Source: Pseudomonas pergaminensis (GTDB lineage Bacteria; Pseudomonadota; Gammaproteobacteria; Pseudomonadales; Pseudomonadaceae). From it: a stretch of DNA of 64,000 bases. Below, piece after piece: positions 1 through 8,020 of this stretch (position 1 is its first letter; every line of letters starts with the position of its first letter). The stretch lies in assembly GCF_024112395.2 (NCBI RefSeq), contig NZ_CP078013.2, positions 6,170,501-6,234,500 on the forward strand. Direction: 5' to 3'. The notes below the pieces were generated by a model, which was not told where the DNA came from, made no database searches, and saw nothing but the letters and a program-made list of their open reading frames with translations. The position numbers and the translations under genes are program-made.

Positions 1-231
1 GTCAATGACATCTTCACGCTGCTGAGCATGGTCAGCTCGGGCGTGGGTTATGCACTGCTGCCAGGTAGGATTGCGGCGGTGTATGAAAACCGCGTGAAGC
101 TGATACCGCTGCAACCCAGGTATCGGTTGCAGCAGCATATTGGTGTGGTGTTCCTGAAGGCCAAGGAAAGGGACCCGAACTTGCTGGCGTTATTGGCGGA
201 GTGTCGGATGTATGCCAATCGCCAAGCCTGA
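1..231 (+). CDS. mdcR: LysR-type transcriptional regulator, C-terminal fragment (probable MdcR)
   Basis: The frame is open from the first base and ends at TGA 229-231, so only the last 76 residues are in the window. The fragment resembles the end of a LysR substrate-binding domain: a run of the type GVGYALLPGR is followed by a short basic tail. The gene converges on the mdc/mad operon. In Pseudomonas a LysR activator of malonate genes (MdcR) usually adjoins this operon, so the assignment rests mostly on position. The DNA-binding half is outside the window. Confidence 0.7.
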   Translation, partial: VNDIFTLLSMVSSGVGYALLPGRIAAVYENRVKLIPLQPRYRLQQHIGVVFLKAKERDPNLLALLAECRMYANRQA

Positions 232-241
232 AAAACCGCTT

Positions 242-322
242 TCGCGAGCAAGCCCGCTCCCACATTTTGACCGCATTCTCATGCTGGAACTCGGTCAAGT
301 GTGGGAGCGGGCTTGCTCGCGA
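242..322. repeat. Composite REP pair in outward (tail) orientation with conserved spacer
   Basis: Two REP arms of the GCGGGCTTGCTCGCGA family lie in the order reverse arm (242-263) then forward arm (300-322), the opposite of the other REPINs here. The spacer carries GACCGCATTCTCAT and TGGAACTCGGTCAA (269-298). The same spacer, inverted, recurs at 52378-52407. It lies between the convergent ends of the LysR gene and madM, where it may also act as a bidirectional stem-loop. Confidence 0.85.
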
Positions 323-354
323 AGAGGCCCTAACTAGCAACACAAAGTCCAAAC

Positions 355-1119
355 TTACCCAACCAACCCGCGCACGATGAAATAGAGCAACGAAGGCCCG
401 AGCAGGCAACCCAGCCCGGTGTGGAACGTCGCCGTCAACGCGCCATACGGCACCAGCCGCCGATCCGTCGCCGCCAAGCCCGCCGTCACACCGCTCACCG
501 TGCCGGCCAACCCACCAAACACCATTGCCGAACGCGGGTTATCCAAGCCCATCCAGCGCGCTGCGACCGGCGTGCCAACCATCACCAGAATCGCCTTGAT
601 CAACCCGGTGGCAATCGACAGCGCCATCACATCCGAGGTCGCGCCAATCGCCGCACCGGTCACCGGGCCGACGATATAGGTCACGGCACCCGCGCCAATG
701 GTGGTCATGCTGATCGCATCGCGATAACCAAAGGCCCAGGCCATGCTTGCACCGACGATAAACGGCAGGATCGTGCCGAGCAGCAGTGCAATCACACCAA
801 TCATCCCGGCCTTGCGCGCCTCGGTGGCTTGCACTTCGAACGCGGTGGCGACGATGGCGAAATCCCGCAGCATCGCGCCGCCCATCAGGCCGATCCCGGA
901 GAACAGCGCCAGGTCCGCCAGGCCTTTCTGGCCGCCGGTGATCGTGCCGCCGACCCAGGCCAGGACCAGGCCGATGACAATGGCAATCGCCGAGCCATGA
1001 ATACGCCCGAAGGTCAGGCGCTTGGACAGCACCACCGAAATCCACATGACCACGCCAACGAAGGCAAACGCGGTAATCAGGCCGTTGTGTTCCAAACCTT
1101 TTTCAATGAGATCCCACAT
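355..1119 (-). CDS. madM: Malonate transporter subunit MadM
   Basis: 254-residue, very hydrophobic protein with many predicted membrane segments and Gly/Ala-rich helices, matching the length and character of MadM. With MadL it forms a malonate carrier in the inner membrane, probably driven by a sodium or proton gradient. It starts one base after the madL stop codon (1121-1123), so the two are almost certainly translated together. It is the last gene of the mdc operon and is followed by a REP unit. The assignment rests on family resemblance plus the tight linkage to madL and mdcH. Confidence 0.92.
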   Translation of the reverse strand: MWDLIEKGLEHNGLITAFAFVGVVMWISVVLSKRLTFGRIHGSAIAIVIGLVLAWVGGTITGGQKGLADLALFSGIGLMGGAMLRDFAIVATAFEVQATEARKAGMIGVIALLLGTILPFIVGASMAWAFGYRDAISMTTIGAGAVTYIVGPVTGAAIGATSDVMALSIATGLIKAILVMVGTPVAARWMGLDNPRSAMVFGGLAGTVSGVTAGLAATDRRLVPYGALTATFHTGLGCLLGPSLLYFIVRGLVG

Positions 1120-1120
1120 A

Positions 1121-1525
1121 TCAGCGACCTCCTGCCGGTGCGATCAGCGGCTCTTCATCGGGCAGCGGTTCACCCTTGTGCGTGCGGCTGATCAGGGCGA
1201 TGGTGCAACCACATACCACCACCGACCCGATCGCGGCGAGCACCGCCACCGGGCCGCCGTGCAGGGCGGTCACGACGTTTTGTTGCGCGGCCATCGCCAC
1301 TACCACGGGGATGTACATGGCGCCCCAGAAGCCGACGCCCATTTCGCAATCCTTGGTCATGCCGCCGCGCTTTTGCATCCACAGGCGGGCGCAGATCAGC
1401 AGGATCATCGCGATGCCCACCCCGCCCACGTTGGATTTGACGCCCAGCAACACGCCAAGCATGTCGCCCATGATCACGCCCGCGAGCGTGCAGATCGCCA
1501 GCAATGCCACACCGTAGATAATCAT
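1121..1525 (-). CDS. madL: Malonate transporter subunit MadL
   Basis: 134-residue integral membrane protein starting MIIYGVALLAICTLAG, with about four hydrophobic segments, the partner of MadM in the two-component malonate carrier. The start at 1525 is preceded by a GAGGAC ribosome-binding site; an upstream in-frame start five codons earlier has no better support. It lies 67 bases after mdcH and one base before madM. Together with the decarboxylase genes this gives uptake followed by conversion of malonate to acetate and CO2. Confidence 0.92.
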   Translation of the reverse strand: MIIYGVALLAICTLAGVIMGDMLGVLLGVKSNVGGVGIAMILLICARLWMQKRGGMTKDCEMGVGFWGAMYIPVVVAMAAQQNVVTALHGGPVAVLAAIGSVVVCGCTIALISRTHKGEPLPDEEPLIAPAGGR

Positions 1526-1592
1526 TGTTGTTGTCCTCAAAGTGCTCGATCGAAATTGTTGTTGTTGTGCTTCGAAAGCCTTGGGTGCTGCT

Positions 1593-2492
1593 TTATCGAT
1601 GGCGGCGTTCCTCCTCTTGCAGCAGGGCCTGCAAAGTGTCCAGGCGCGCGCCTTCGCAGGCGATCACCGTGCCTTGTTCAAACACCCGGCGCGACAGGCC
1701 GGTGAGCACCGCGCCCGGAGGCAGTTCGATTTGCAGGCGCACGCCGCGCTCGTAGGCGCTTTGCACGGTGCCGCGCCAGTCGACGATGCGACACATATTG
1801 AAGGCCAGGTCGTCGCGCAGTTGCTCGGGGTTGTGGATCGGCCGCGCACGGGTGCTGCTCAGGTAGGTGATGCGCGGCGCCTTGAGCGGCACGAAGGCTT
1901 GTGCCAAAGCCTGGGCTGGCTGCTCCAGCAATGCGCAATGAGACGGCACGCTGACGGCCAGGCGCTTGGCGATGCCGTTGCCTTTGATGCGACTGGCGAC
2001 AAGCTTCATGGCTTTGTCGCTGCCGGCGATCACCGTCTGGTTGTCGGCGTTGATATTGGCCAGGTACACCGGAGTTTCGGGGCTGTGGATCTCGGCCAGC
2101 AGGTTTTCGACGGTGGATAACTCCGGGCCGATGATCGCGGTCATGCCGTAGCCCTGTGGATAAGCGTTTTGCATCAGCTCGCCGCGCAGGCTGACCAGTT
2201 TGAGGGCGTCGGCGAAATCCAGCGCACCGGCAATCACCGCTGCCGGGTAAGCACCGATGGACAGCCCTGCGACGTAATCCGGCGTGTGCTGCAGCAAGCG
2301 GGCGTAGGCCACGCCGGCGATCAGCAGGCAAAGCTGCACGGCGCGGGTACTCGCCAGGGCGTGCGCCGAATCCAATGCACGAACGTCTTCACCCAAGGCT
2401 TCGCTGGCGTGTTCCAACACATCGGCCGGCAACGCCTGGAGCATGCCGGGGCGTTGGGCGCCCTGGCCGGGGAAGACAAGAAGGCTGCTCAT
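1593..2492 (-). CDS. mdcH: Malonyl-CoA:ACP acyltransferase MdcH
   Basis: 299 residues from the ATG at 2492, a member of the malonyl-CoA:ACP transacylase fold. The N-terminal FPGQGAQ motif (residues 7-13) and the GLSIG nucleophile elbow with Ser78 are visible. In malonate decarboxylase, MdcH loads malonyl onto the prosthetic group of MdcC to start the catalytic cycle. The start was placed at MSSLLVFPGQ because this overlaps the mdcG stop by ATGA and the longer upstream frame has no family resemblance. Confidence 0.93.
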   Translation of the reverse strand: MSSLLVFPGQGAQRPGMLQALPADVLEHASEALGEDVRALDSAHALASTRAVQLCLLIAGVAYARLLQHTPDYVAGLSIGAYPAAVIAGALDFADALKLVSLRGELMQNAYPQGYGMTAIIGPELSTVENLLAEIHSPETPVYLANINADNQTVIAGSDKAMKLVASRIKGNGIAKRLAVSVPSHCALLEQPAQALAQAFVPLKAPRITYLSSTRARPIHNPEQLRDDLAFNMCRIVDWRGTVQSAYERGVRLQIELPPGAVLTGLSRRVFEQGTVIACEGARLDTLQALLQEEERRHR

Positions 2493-3076
2493 GCTACGGC
2501 CTGCCAAGGGTCGAGGACGAGGTGCGCACCGCTGACCGTTTTCAACAGCACCCGCCGCGATGGACCGGCCCATTCGCGCAGGGCGATAGCGCCGAAAGGT
2601 GTTTGCAGTTGCATATCCACAGCGCACGCGGCTTTGTCCAAGGCTGCCAGCAAGTCGCGTGCATCGTTGCGATCCAGCGGCTCGGGCGTGCGCAGAATCA
2701 GGTCCAGATCGCTCTGGGCATGCAGCGCTTCAATGCCCGTGGCCAGCTCAAAACCCGCGCTGCCGGTGATGCCCCAATTCAAGGGCGTCAGCACTGGCCG
2801 CAACTGTTCGAGCGCCTGCAAGGCCGGTAAGTCCCGTGTCGAGGCAACGTCACGCAGCGCTTCCGGCGTTACTCGCCGCTGCACCGCGGCAATCGGCATT
2901 TCGGCGGCAAACCGCTGCTCGCGCAAACGCCCGCGCACGCCTATCGCGACCCAGCCCGGCGTGACAGTGGCGCGACGCACCACCACCGTGCCTACTGCCT
3001 CCACCGCCCACGCCGGAGCGTCAGCAGGCAGATGCGCCGGGGTCATGCCCCAGAGCAAGTCGTGGGCGTTCACCAT
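2489..3076 (-). CDS. mdcG: Phosphoribosyl-dephospho-CoA transferase MdcG
   Basis: 195 residues from ATG 3076. MdcG transfers the 2'-(5''-phosphoribosyl)-3'-dephospho-CoA prosthetic group, made as a triphosphate by MdcB, onto a serine of the acyl carrier subunit MdcC. The sequence shows the nucleotidyltransferase-like acidic pair in SDLDLILRTPE, typical of this family. The chosen start overlaps the end of mdcE by seven bases, and the stop overlaps the mdcH start as ATGA. The longer upstream frame is only read-through of mdcE in another frame. Confidence 0.9.
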   Translation of the reverse strand: MVNAHDLLWGMTPAHLPADAPAWAVEAVGTVVVRRATVTPGWVAIGVRGRLREQRFAAEMPIAAVQRRVTPEALRDVASTRDLPALQALEQLRPVLTPLNWGITGSAGFELATGIEALHAQSDLDLILRTPEPLDRNDARDLLAALDKAACAVDMQLQTPFGAIALREWAGPSRRVLLKTVSGAHLVLDPWQAVA

Positions 3077-3840
3077 TGTTCCCGCAGCAGTTGGCGTACG
3101 TGGCTGGATGCGGCGCGGTTGGTCGCACCCAGGCGGCCGCTCAAGTCGGTGCTGCCAATATCCTTGATCGCACTCACCAGGCAATCGCTGACCCGCGCCA
3201 CATCCTCCGGCGTGGGCTGTTCAATCTGGCTGACCGACAAGGTTTCCCACAGCAACCCCAGGCTGGCGTAACTGTCGATGTCGTAGGCCATGGGCGGCAC
3301 GCTGGCGGCCAGGGCTTCCAACTCTTCAACGCTGCGCAGCGTCACGCGCGCGGCCGAGGCCTTGCCCATGGCGTGCACCATCACACCGGGATCGCGCAGG
3401 GCAATCAGGCGATTGGCTTGGTACCCATGAGCGAGAAACGCACCGGACATGGCCTTACCGACCAACAGCGCAATCACCGGGTGCCCCGCCAGACGCGCAC
3501 GGGCATAGCTGTCGGCGGCGGCGGCCAAGGCCTGGTGGATGCCAAGGGCTTCTTCGCGCCGGCCATAGGCTTGGCTCGGTACATCGACGATGGCGATGAT
3601 CGGGCGTTTATCGCCTCGGGCGATGGCTTCATCGACGGCCTTCGCCAGACCCCAGCCTTCCAGCAGGCCCACTTCGCCGTTGCGTGCGCGGGGGAAGCGG
3701 TTTTGCGCGTCGGTGACCACAGCGATATAGCGCACAGGCTGCTCACCCAGCACACCATCGGCGACTTTCAGCGAGTTGGGCAAACCCTCAACGGCCGTCG
3801 CTCCGGCGCTCAATGCGTTGAACCACTGCAAACCTCTCAT
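3070..3840 (-). CDS. mdcE: Malonate decarboxylase gamma subunit MdcE
   Basis: 256 residues, crotonase-like carboxyltransferase fold. MdcD and MdcE together form the malonyl-S-ACP decarboxylase, releasing CO2 and leaving acetyl-S-ACP. The PIIAIVDVPSQAYG and LLVGKAMSGAFLAHG stretches are glycine/alanine-rich segments of the type that forms the acyl pocket. The start ATG at 3840 overlaps the mdcD stop (ATGA), and the end overlaps mdcG. Its place between the beta subunit and MdcG is the standard one in Pseudomonas. Confidence 0.93.
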   Translation of the reverse strand: MRGLQWFNALSAGATAVEGLPNSLKVADGVLGEQPVRYIAVVTDAQNRFPRARNGEVGLLEGWGLAKAVDEAIARGDKRPIIAIVDVPSQAYGRREEALGIHQALAAAADSYARARLAGHPVIALLVGKAMSGAFLAHGYQANRLIALRDPGVMVHAMGKASAARVTLRSVEELEALAASVPPMAYDIDSYASLGLLWETLSVSQIEQPTPEDVARVSDCLVSAIKDIGSTDLSGRLGATNRAASSHVRQLLREQW

Positions 3841-4679
3841 GAGCGTTCTCCTTGATACAGCTCGCGCACTGTCGCCGGGTCGATCTGCGCCGTAGCGTCC
3901 AGTTCGGCCAAGCGCGCCAGGTAGTACGCGGCCTGGTGGCTGCGTTGTTGGGTGGGCAGGCCTTGTTGTAGTAATGCGCTGACGGTCTGTTGAATCTCGG
4001 CCACATCGTCAGCGACATAGCGATCGGCCAAGCCGCTGTTGAAGCGTTGCTCACCGCCGGTCAGGCTCCAGATGAAAGGCCGATCGCGGGAGTCGTACTC
4101 CTCAAGCCCCGCTTCCTGTTCGATGACTTGCGGGCCATTCAAACCCAGGCGTGCTTCGCGGGTGACAACAAGGTAACTGCACAATCCAGCCGCAATGGAC
4201 ATGCCGCCAAAGCAACCGACACTGCCCGCCACCACGCCGATCACCGGCTGGTGTTGGCGCAGGTCGACAATCGCCGCGTGGATATCGGCAATGGCGGCCA
4301 GGCCCAGGTTGGCTTCCTGCAGGCGCACACCCCCGGTTTCCAGCAGCAGCACCGCGCGGGTCGGGACGCCCTTACGGTTGTCTTCGGCGGCCAGTTCCAA
4401 GGCGCCAGCGATTTTTGCGCCGCCCACTTCGCCGAGACTGCCACCCTGGAAGTTGCCTTCGATGGCGGCAATGACGACAGGTTTGCCGTCGATGCTGCCC
4501 TTGGCGATCACCACACCGTCATCGGCCTGTGGCACCACGCCTTGGCGGCTGAGCCACGGCGACATGACGCGCTGGAACGGGTCGATCAATTCGCGGTAGG
4601 AGCCGGCGTCCAGCAACGCCTTGGCCCGCTGCCGAGCGCCCAGCTCAACGAAGCTGTGTTTGGCGAGTAAGTCAGTCAT
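3837..4679 (-). CDS. mdcD: Malonate decarboxylase beta subunit MdcD
   Basis: 280 residues beginning MTDLLAKHSFVELGARQRAK. It belongs to the carboxyl transferase family and is the catalytic partner of MdcE in decarboxylating malonyl-S-ACP. The segment GSVGCFGGMSIAAGLCS is the glycine-rich oxyanion-hole region. The ATG at 4679 was chosen because it overlaps the end of mdcC by a few bases, as elsewhere in this operon; the upstream extension of 25 codons is out-of-frame mdcC. Confidence 0.93.
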   Translation of the reverse strand: MTDLLAKHSFVELGARQRAKALLDAGSYRELIDPFQRVMSPWLSRQGVVPQADDGVVIAKGSIDGKPVVIAAIEGNFQGGSLGEVGGAKIAGALELAAEDNRKGVPTRAVLLLETGGVRLQEANLGLAAIADIHAAIVDLRQHQPVIGVVAGSVGCFGGMSIAAGLCSYLVVTREARLGLNGPQVIEQEAGLEEYDSRDRPFIWSLTGGEQRFNSGLADRYVADDVAEIQQTVSALLQQGLPTQQRSHQAAYYLARLAELDATAQIDPATVRELYQGERS

Positions 4680-4971
4680 GGTCGATCTCCTCGAAACCCT
4701 GCTCCAGGCGCAAACGCACCACGCCGGGGGTGGCACCGAAATCGTGGATATCAATGTTCAACGCCGGTGGCGTCTGCTCCTGGAAGATGCGCTCGAACAG
4801 ATGCTGCCAGCGTTGTTCGGCGCCATTCACCGAGGTTTGCACCTGGATGGTCAGCGTGCCCGGCGTGCCCGGTTCCAGCAGCACCTCCAGATCGCCCGAG
4901 CCGACGCAACCCACCAGCGTACGGCCTTTTGGCGGCTGCCCGGCAGGGAATTCAAAGGATAAGGTTTCCAT
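4672..4971 (-). CDS. mdcC: Malonate decarboxylase acyl carrier protein (delta subunit) MdcC
   Basis: 99-residue acyl carrier subunit. Ser25 in LVGCVGSGDLEVLLEP is the expected attachment site for the phosphoribosyl-dephospho-CoA arm, matching the serine known in the Klebsiella protein. It carries acetyl and malonyl groups between MdcA, MdcH and MdcD/E. The frame offers GTG (4974) and ATG (4971) starts in tandem; both overlap the mdcB stop codon, and ATG is preferred. Confidence 0.93.
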   Translation of the reverse strand: METLSFEFPAGQPPKGRTLVGCVGSGDLEVLLEPGTPGTLTIQVQTSVNGAEQRWQHLFERIFQEQTPPALNIDIHDFGATPGVVRLRLEQGFEEIDHD

Positions 4972-5804
4972 CACAACGCTCCGTCGAGGCGGTCGATAAA
5001 CAGGCAGGCGGCCAACAGGTCGGCGGCGCCGCCCGGGGAGGCATTCAGGGCCAGCAGTTGAAGGTCCAGCGCGTGCAGTTGGCGACGACCGCCGAGGGTT
5101 GCGCTGCCGCCTGCCTCCAGCACGGCCTGGGCGCCGCGTTGCATCGCGTAGAGGCCTTCGGTGCCAGCACGGTAGAGCACGCAGGTGTCGGCCAGGTCCG
5201 TCATGATCGCGAGCAAGGCGTCCAGGCGCGCGTTCTGTTCGCCGGCGTTTTGCTGGCGGCTTCGATGCAGCTGCGGCAAGCCGCGTTGCACCACGGACGG
5301 GAAGCCCAGCTGCGCTTCTTCACGAGCGCCGCGTGCGCCGTAACGTTGGGCGACTTGAGCACCGTGGCTCACGGGCTGCGGCGCGTAGCGGTCGTTGAGC
5401 AAGGCCAGTTTGGCTGCCGTCAGCGTGACGGCGCGAGGTTCCAGTGCCGCCGCTGCCGTGAGCAAACCAAGGGCCCAGATCGCACCGCGATGGGTGTTCA
5501 CGCCGTTGGTGGTGGTCAACATTGCTTGCTCACCTTCACGGCCAATGCGCCCAAGGGCTTCACGCAGGGGCAAGCCGACTTCACCGAATTCAATCGCCGC
5601 CTCGGCCATTTCCTTGAACATCGGCCACAGTGACAACGCCGAGGCGTGCATCAGGCCCAGGTGCAAATCACTGTGGGCGCCGTTGCCACGCCGGTCCACC
5701 AGGGCGGGTTTGGGCGACAGGTCCGCTTCATCGATCAGCGCATCGACGGCCAGATCGGCCAGGCGATCCGCAAGGCTGAGTTCATGCAATTTAAGGGCGC
5801 GCAT
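4971..5804 (-). CDS. mdcB: Triphosphoribosyl-dephospho-CoA synthase MdcB
   Basis: 277 residues, CitG/MdcB family. It condenses ATP and dephospho-CoA to 2'-(5''-triphosphoribosyl)-3'-dephospho-CoA, the precursor of the MdcC prosthetic group. The family signature around [16 protein letters not shown] lies at about residues 40-55. It starts immediately after the mdcA stop codon (5805), so translation is probably coupled, and its end overlaps mdcC. Confidence 0.92.
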   Translation of the reverse strand: MRALKLHELSLADRLADLAVDALIDEADLSPKPALVDRRGNGAHSDLHLGLMHASALSLWPMFKEMAEAAIEFGEVGLPLREALGRIGREGEQAMLTTTNGVNTHRGAIWALGLLTAAAALEPRAVTLTAAKLALLNDRYAPQPVSHGAQVAQRYGARGAREEAQLGFPSVVQRGLPQLHRSRQQNAGEQNARLDALLAIMTDLADTCVLYRAGTEGLYAMQRGAQAVLEAGGSATLGGRRQLHALDLQLLALNASPGGAADLLAACLFIDRLDGAL

Positions 5805-7475
5805 TTACCAGCTCCTGAATTTGGCGGGCGGGTTGTACAAGCCACCGGACCACTCCACCAGGTCGGCCACGCTCTTGGCGGCCAACAACTCGCGGGTGGC
5901 ATCGGTGCGGCGGATGCCCAAGTCTTCGGGCAAGGCGATCAACCCTTCGCGGCGCATGCGCGCGGTGTCCTTGGGGTTGTGGCGCATGCCAATCGCCGTG
6001 ACACCTGCGACGGCAGCGATCATCGCCTGGCGCTCTTCGAGTGAACGCGCTTTGTACAGGTAGGCAATGCCCTCTTCGGTGAGCAGGTGAGTGACGTCAT
6101 CGCCGTAGATCATGATCGGTGCCAGCGGCATGCCGCTTTTGCGCGCGACCTCCACGGCATCGAGGGTGTCGACGAAGGTGGGTTTGCCGCCTTCCTGGAA
6201 GGTCTCGACCATTTGCACCACAAGTTTTTTGCCGCGCTCCAACAAGGCTTCGGGCGCATCGTCGTGGCGCATATCCAACCACGCCGGCGTGCCATGGCGG
6301 CGACCGCGCGGGTCGTGACCCATGTTCGGTGCGCCACCAAAACCGGCCAGGCGGCCACGGGTCACGGTAGAGGAATGGCCGTCACCGTCGACTTGCAGCG
6401 TCGCGCCGATAAACAGGTCCACCGCGTATTGGCCGGCGAGTTGGCAAAACATCCGGTTGGAGCGCATCGAGCCGTCGCGGCCGGTGAAGAACACATCCGG
6501 CCGTGCGGCGATGTAGTTCTCCATGCCCAGTTCGGTGCCGAAGCAATGCACGCTTTCCACCCAGCCGCTTTCAATCGCAGGGATCAGCGTGGGGTGCGGG
6601 TTGAGGGTCCAGTTGCGGCAGATCTTGCCCTTAAGGCCAAGGGATTCACCGTAGGTCGGCAGGATCAGCTCGATGGCGGCGGTGTTGAAACCGATGCCGT
6701 GGTTGAGCGACTGCACATTGTGTTTTTCGTAGATGCCACGGATTGCCATCATTGCCATCAGCACGTGCACCGGCTTGATGTGGCGCGGGTCGCGAGTGAA
6801 CAGCGGCTCGATATAGAACGGCTTGTCGGCCACCACCACAAAATCCACCCAGCTCGCCGGGATATCCACACGCGGCAAATCGGTGACGTCATCCACCAAC
6901 TGGTTGACCTGCACGATCACGATGCCATCGCTGAACGCGGCGGGCTCGATCAGCGCCGGGGTGTCTTCAGTGCTGGCGCCGGTGTAGATATTGCCGGCGC
7001 GGTCGGCCATAAATCCGGCGGAAAGCACCACGTTGGGGATCAGGTCCACCACCAGCCGCGCATAGAGTTCGATGTAGGTGTGGATCGCGCCGATTTCCAG
7101 CAGGCCGTCTTCGAGCAACTGGCTGATACGCAGGGATTGGGTGCCGGCGAAGGAGAAATCCAGCTTGCGGGCGATGCCTTTTTCAAACAGGTCCAGGTGC
7201 TCGGAACGGCCAACACTGGGCATGATCATGTGCAAGTCGTGGAGCTTGGACGGGTCGGCTTTGGCGAGGGAGCGCGAGAGGAAATCCGCCTGCTTCTGGT
7301 TATTGCCCTCCAACACCACACGGTCACCGGGCAGGATCAGCGCCTCAAGCGCCTCGACGATCCTGTCACTGGGCAACACCGCCCCGTCTGCGTATTTTTT
7401 GACCAGCCCGAGCCGCCGCTGCTTCTCGTCGCGCCGCCGCGTCCAGCGCGAGTCGGGGGTGATTGTTGTTGTCAT
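5805..7475 (-). CDS. mdcA: Malonate decarboxylase alpha subunit MdcA
   Basis: 556 residues, first gene of the operon. MdcA is the acetyl-S-ACP:malonate ACP transferase that exchanges the acetyl group on MdcC for malonate. Length and sequence fit the CoA-transferase-like MdcA family throughout, including TGRDGSMRSNR and LGMENYIAARPD stretches. Upstream (7476-7611) is a promoter-length gap that contains a TTAC-N7-GTAA inverted repeat. The operon encodes all parts of a soluble, biotin-independent malonate decarboxylase. Confidence 0.95.
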   Translation of the reverse strand: MTTTITPDSRWTRRRDEKQRRLGLVKKYADGAVLPSDRIVEALEALILPGDRVVLEGNNQKQADFLSRSLAKADPSKLHDLHMIMPSVGRSEHLDLFEKGIARKLDFSFAGTQSLRISQLLEDGLLEIGAIHTYIELYARLVVDLIPNVVLSAGFMADRAGNIYTGASTEDTPALIEPAAFSDGIVIVQVNQLVDDVTDLPRVDIPASWVDFVVVADKPFYIEPLFTRDPRHIKPVHVLMAMMAIRGIYEKHNVQSLNHGIGFNTAAIELILPTYGESLGLKGKICRNWTLNPHPTLIPAIESGWVESVHCFGTELGMENYIAARPDVFFTGRDGSMRSNRMFCQLAGQYAVDLFIGATLQVDGDGHSSTVTRGRLAGFGGAPNMGHDPRGRRHGTPAWLDMRHDDAPEALLERGKKLVVQMVETFQEGGKPTFVDTLDAVEVARKSGMPLAPIMIYGDDVTHLLTEEGIAYLYKARSLEERQAMIAAVAGVTAIGMRHNPKDTARMRREGLIALPEDLGIRRTDATRELLAAKSVADLVEWSGGLYNPPAKFRSW

Positions 7476-7556
7476 GGTCGCTCCACGGGTTTGCTGTCGT
7501 GGGCTGTACCTTAGGAGTGATTCAGAGGGCCATCAATCAAGCTCGGCGGTGGATTA

Positions 7557-7571
7557 TTACGGCTGGAGTAA
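7557..7571. promoter_or_regulatory. Inverted repeat upstream of mdcA, candidate LysR-type site
   Basis: TTAC followed by seven bases and GTAA, 82 bases before the mdcA start. Short interrupted dyads of this kind are typical targets of LysR regulators, and the adjacent regulator gene is of that class. No consensus could be tested, so this is only a position- and symmetry-based candidate. Confidence 0.3.
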
Positions 7572-7616
7572 CGAAGTCCGTGCGAATGCTGATCGTGAGC
7601 CTGATGACATCAAAAT

Positions 7617-7703
7617 GTGGGAGCTGGCTTGCCTGCGATAGCGGTGTGTCATCTGGCGATAAGTCGACTGGTACTCCGCCATCGCAGGCAAGCCAGCTCC
7701 CAC
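7617..7703. repeat. REPIN, GTGGGAGCTGGCTTGCCTGCGAT family
   Basis: Forward arm GTGGGAGCTGGCTTGCCTGC and its inverted copy ending GCTCCCAC enclose about 45 bases with GCGGTG...CGCC inner pairing. It lies between mdcA and the DUF6124 gene. Confidence 0.9.
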
Positions 7704-7728
7704 ATTTGATCGATGGTGTTGGTTAAAT

Positions 7729-7772
7729 AGCGGTCCCAATCAGGGAACAATCAGTCCCTGTTTAGGACCGCT
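7729..7772 (-). terminator. Two-part hairpin directly after the DUF6124 gene
   Basis: AGCGGTCC (7729-7736) pairs with GGACCGCT (7765-7772), and CAGGGA (7741-7746) pairs with TCCCTG (7755-7760). The outer stem touches the TGA of the gene (7773-7775). There is no clear U-run, so termination is uncertain. The segment contains CCTGTTTAGGAC (7757-7768), identical to 8104-8115 in the gene's leader. Confidence 0.6.
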
Positions 7773-8013
7773 TCAAGAGGCTGGCGACGGGCTGACTTGC
7801 TCCAACGCTCTATCAACCAACAACTGCCCCAACTCCGCCATTTGCTGAATTCCGAGCATGACTGCGCGCTGGGAGGTGTCCAGGTCGAAAGCGAGATTGC
7901 AGGTCAGTGCGTTGAGGGAGGACAGGGTTTCGCTGGCGTTGACCAGCAGGGTTCCGGTGTTTTCGTGCGGGTTTACGGTGAAGAGCGGCCGATTGGGGGG
8001 TAGGTTCGGCCAT
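7773..8013 (-). pseudogene. DUF6124 (former DUF3077) family small protein, frameshifted near the start
   Basis: The body reads PLFTVNPHENTGTLLVNASE followed by a helical segment ending in a TGA at 7773-7775, which matches the small DUF6124/DUF3077 proteins of pseudomonads (about 80 residues, function unknown). The only good start is ATG 8013, preceded by AGGAGC. From it the frame reads MAEPTPQSAALHRKP, out of frame with the body. Removing one C from the run of six C (plus-strand G run 7995-8000) gives MAEPTPNRPLFTVNPHENTG, exactly the family pattern. It is therefore a one-base insertion, a slippage-prone tract, or a sequencing error. No alternative start in the body frame is convincing. Confidence 0.7.
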
Positions 8014-8020
8014 GATGAAG

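Noticed and set aside
421..1191. Long plus-strand frame opposite madM and madL
   Set aside because: Arg/His-rich translation typical of the antisense of GC-rich genes; the minus-strand frames encode clear membrane proteins.
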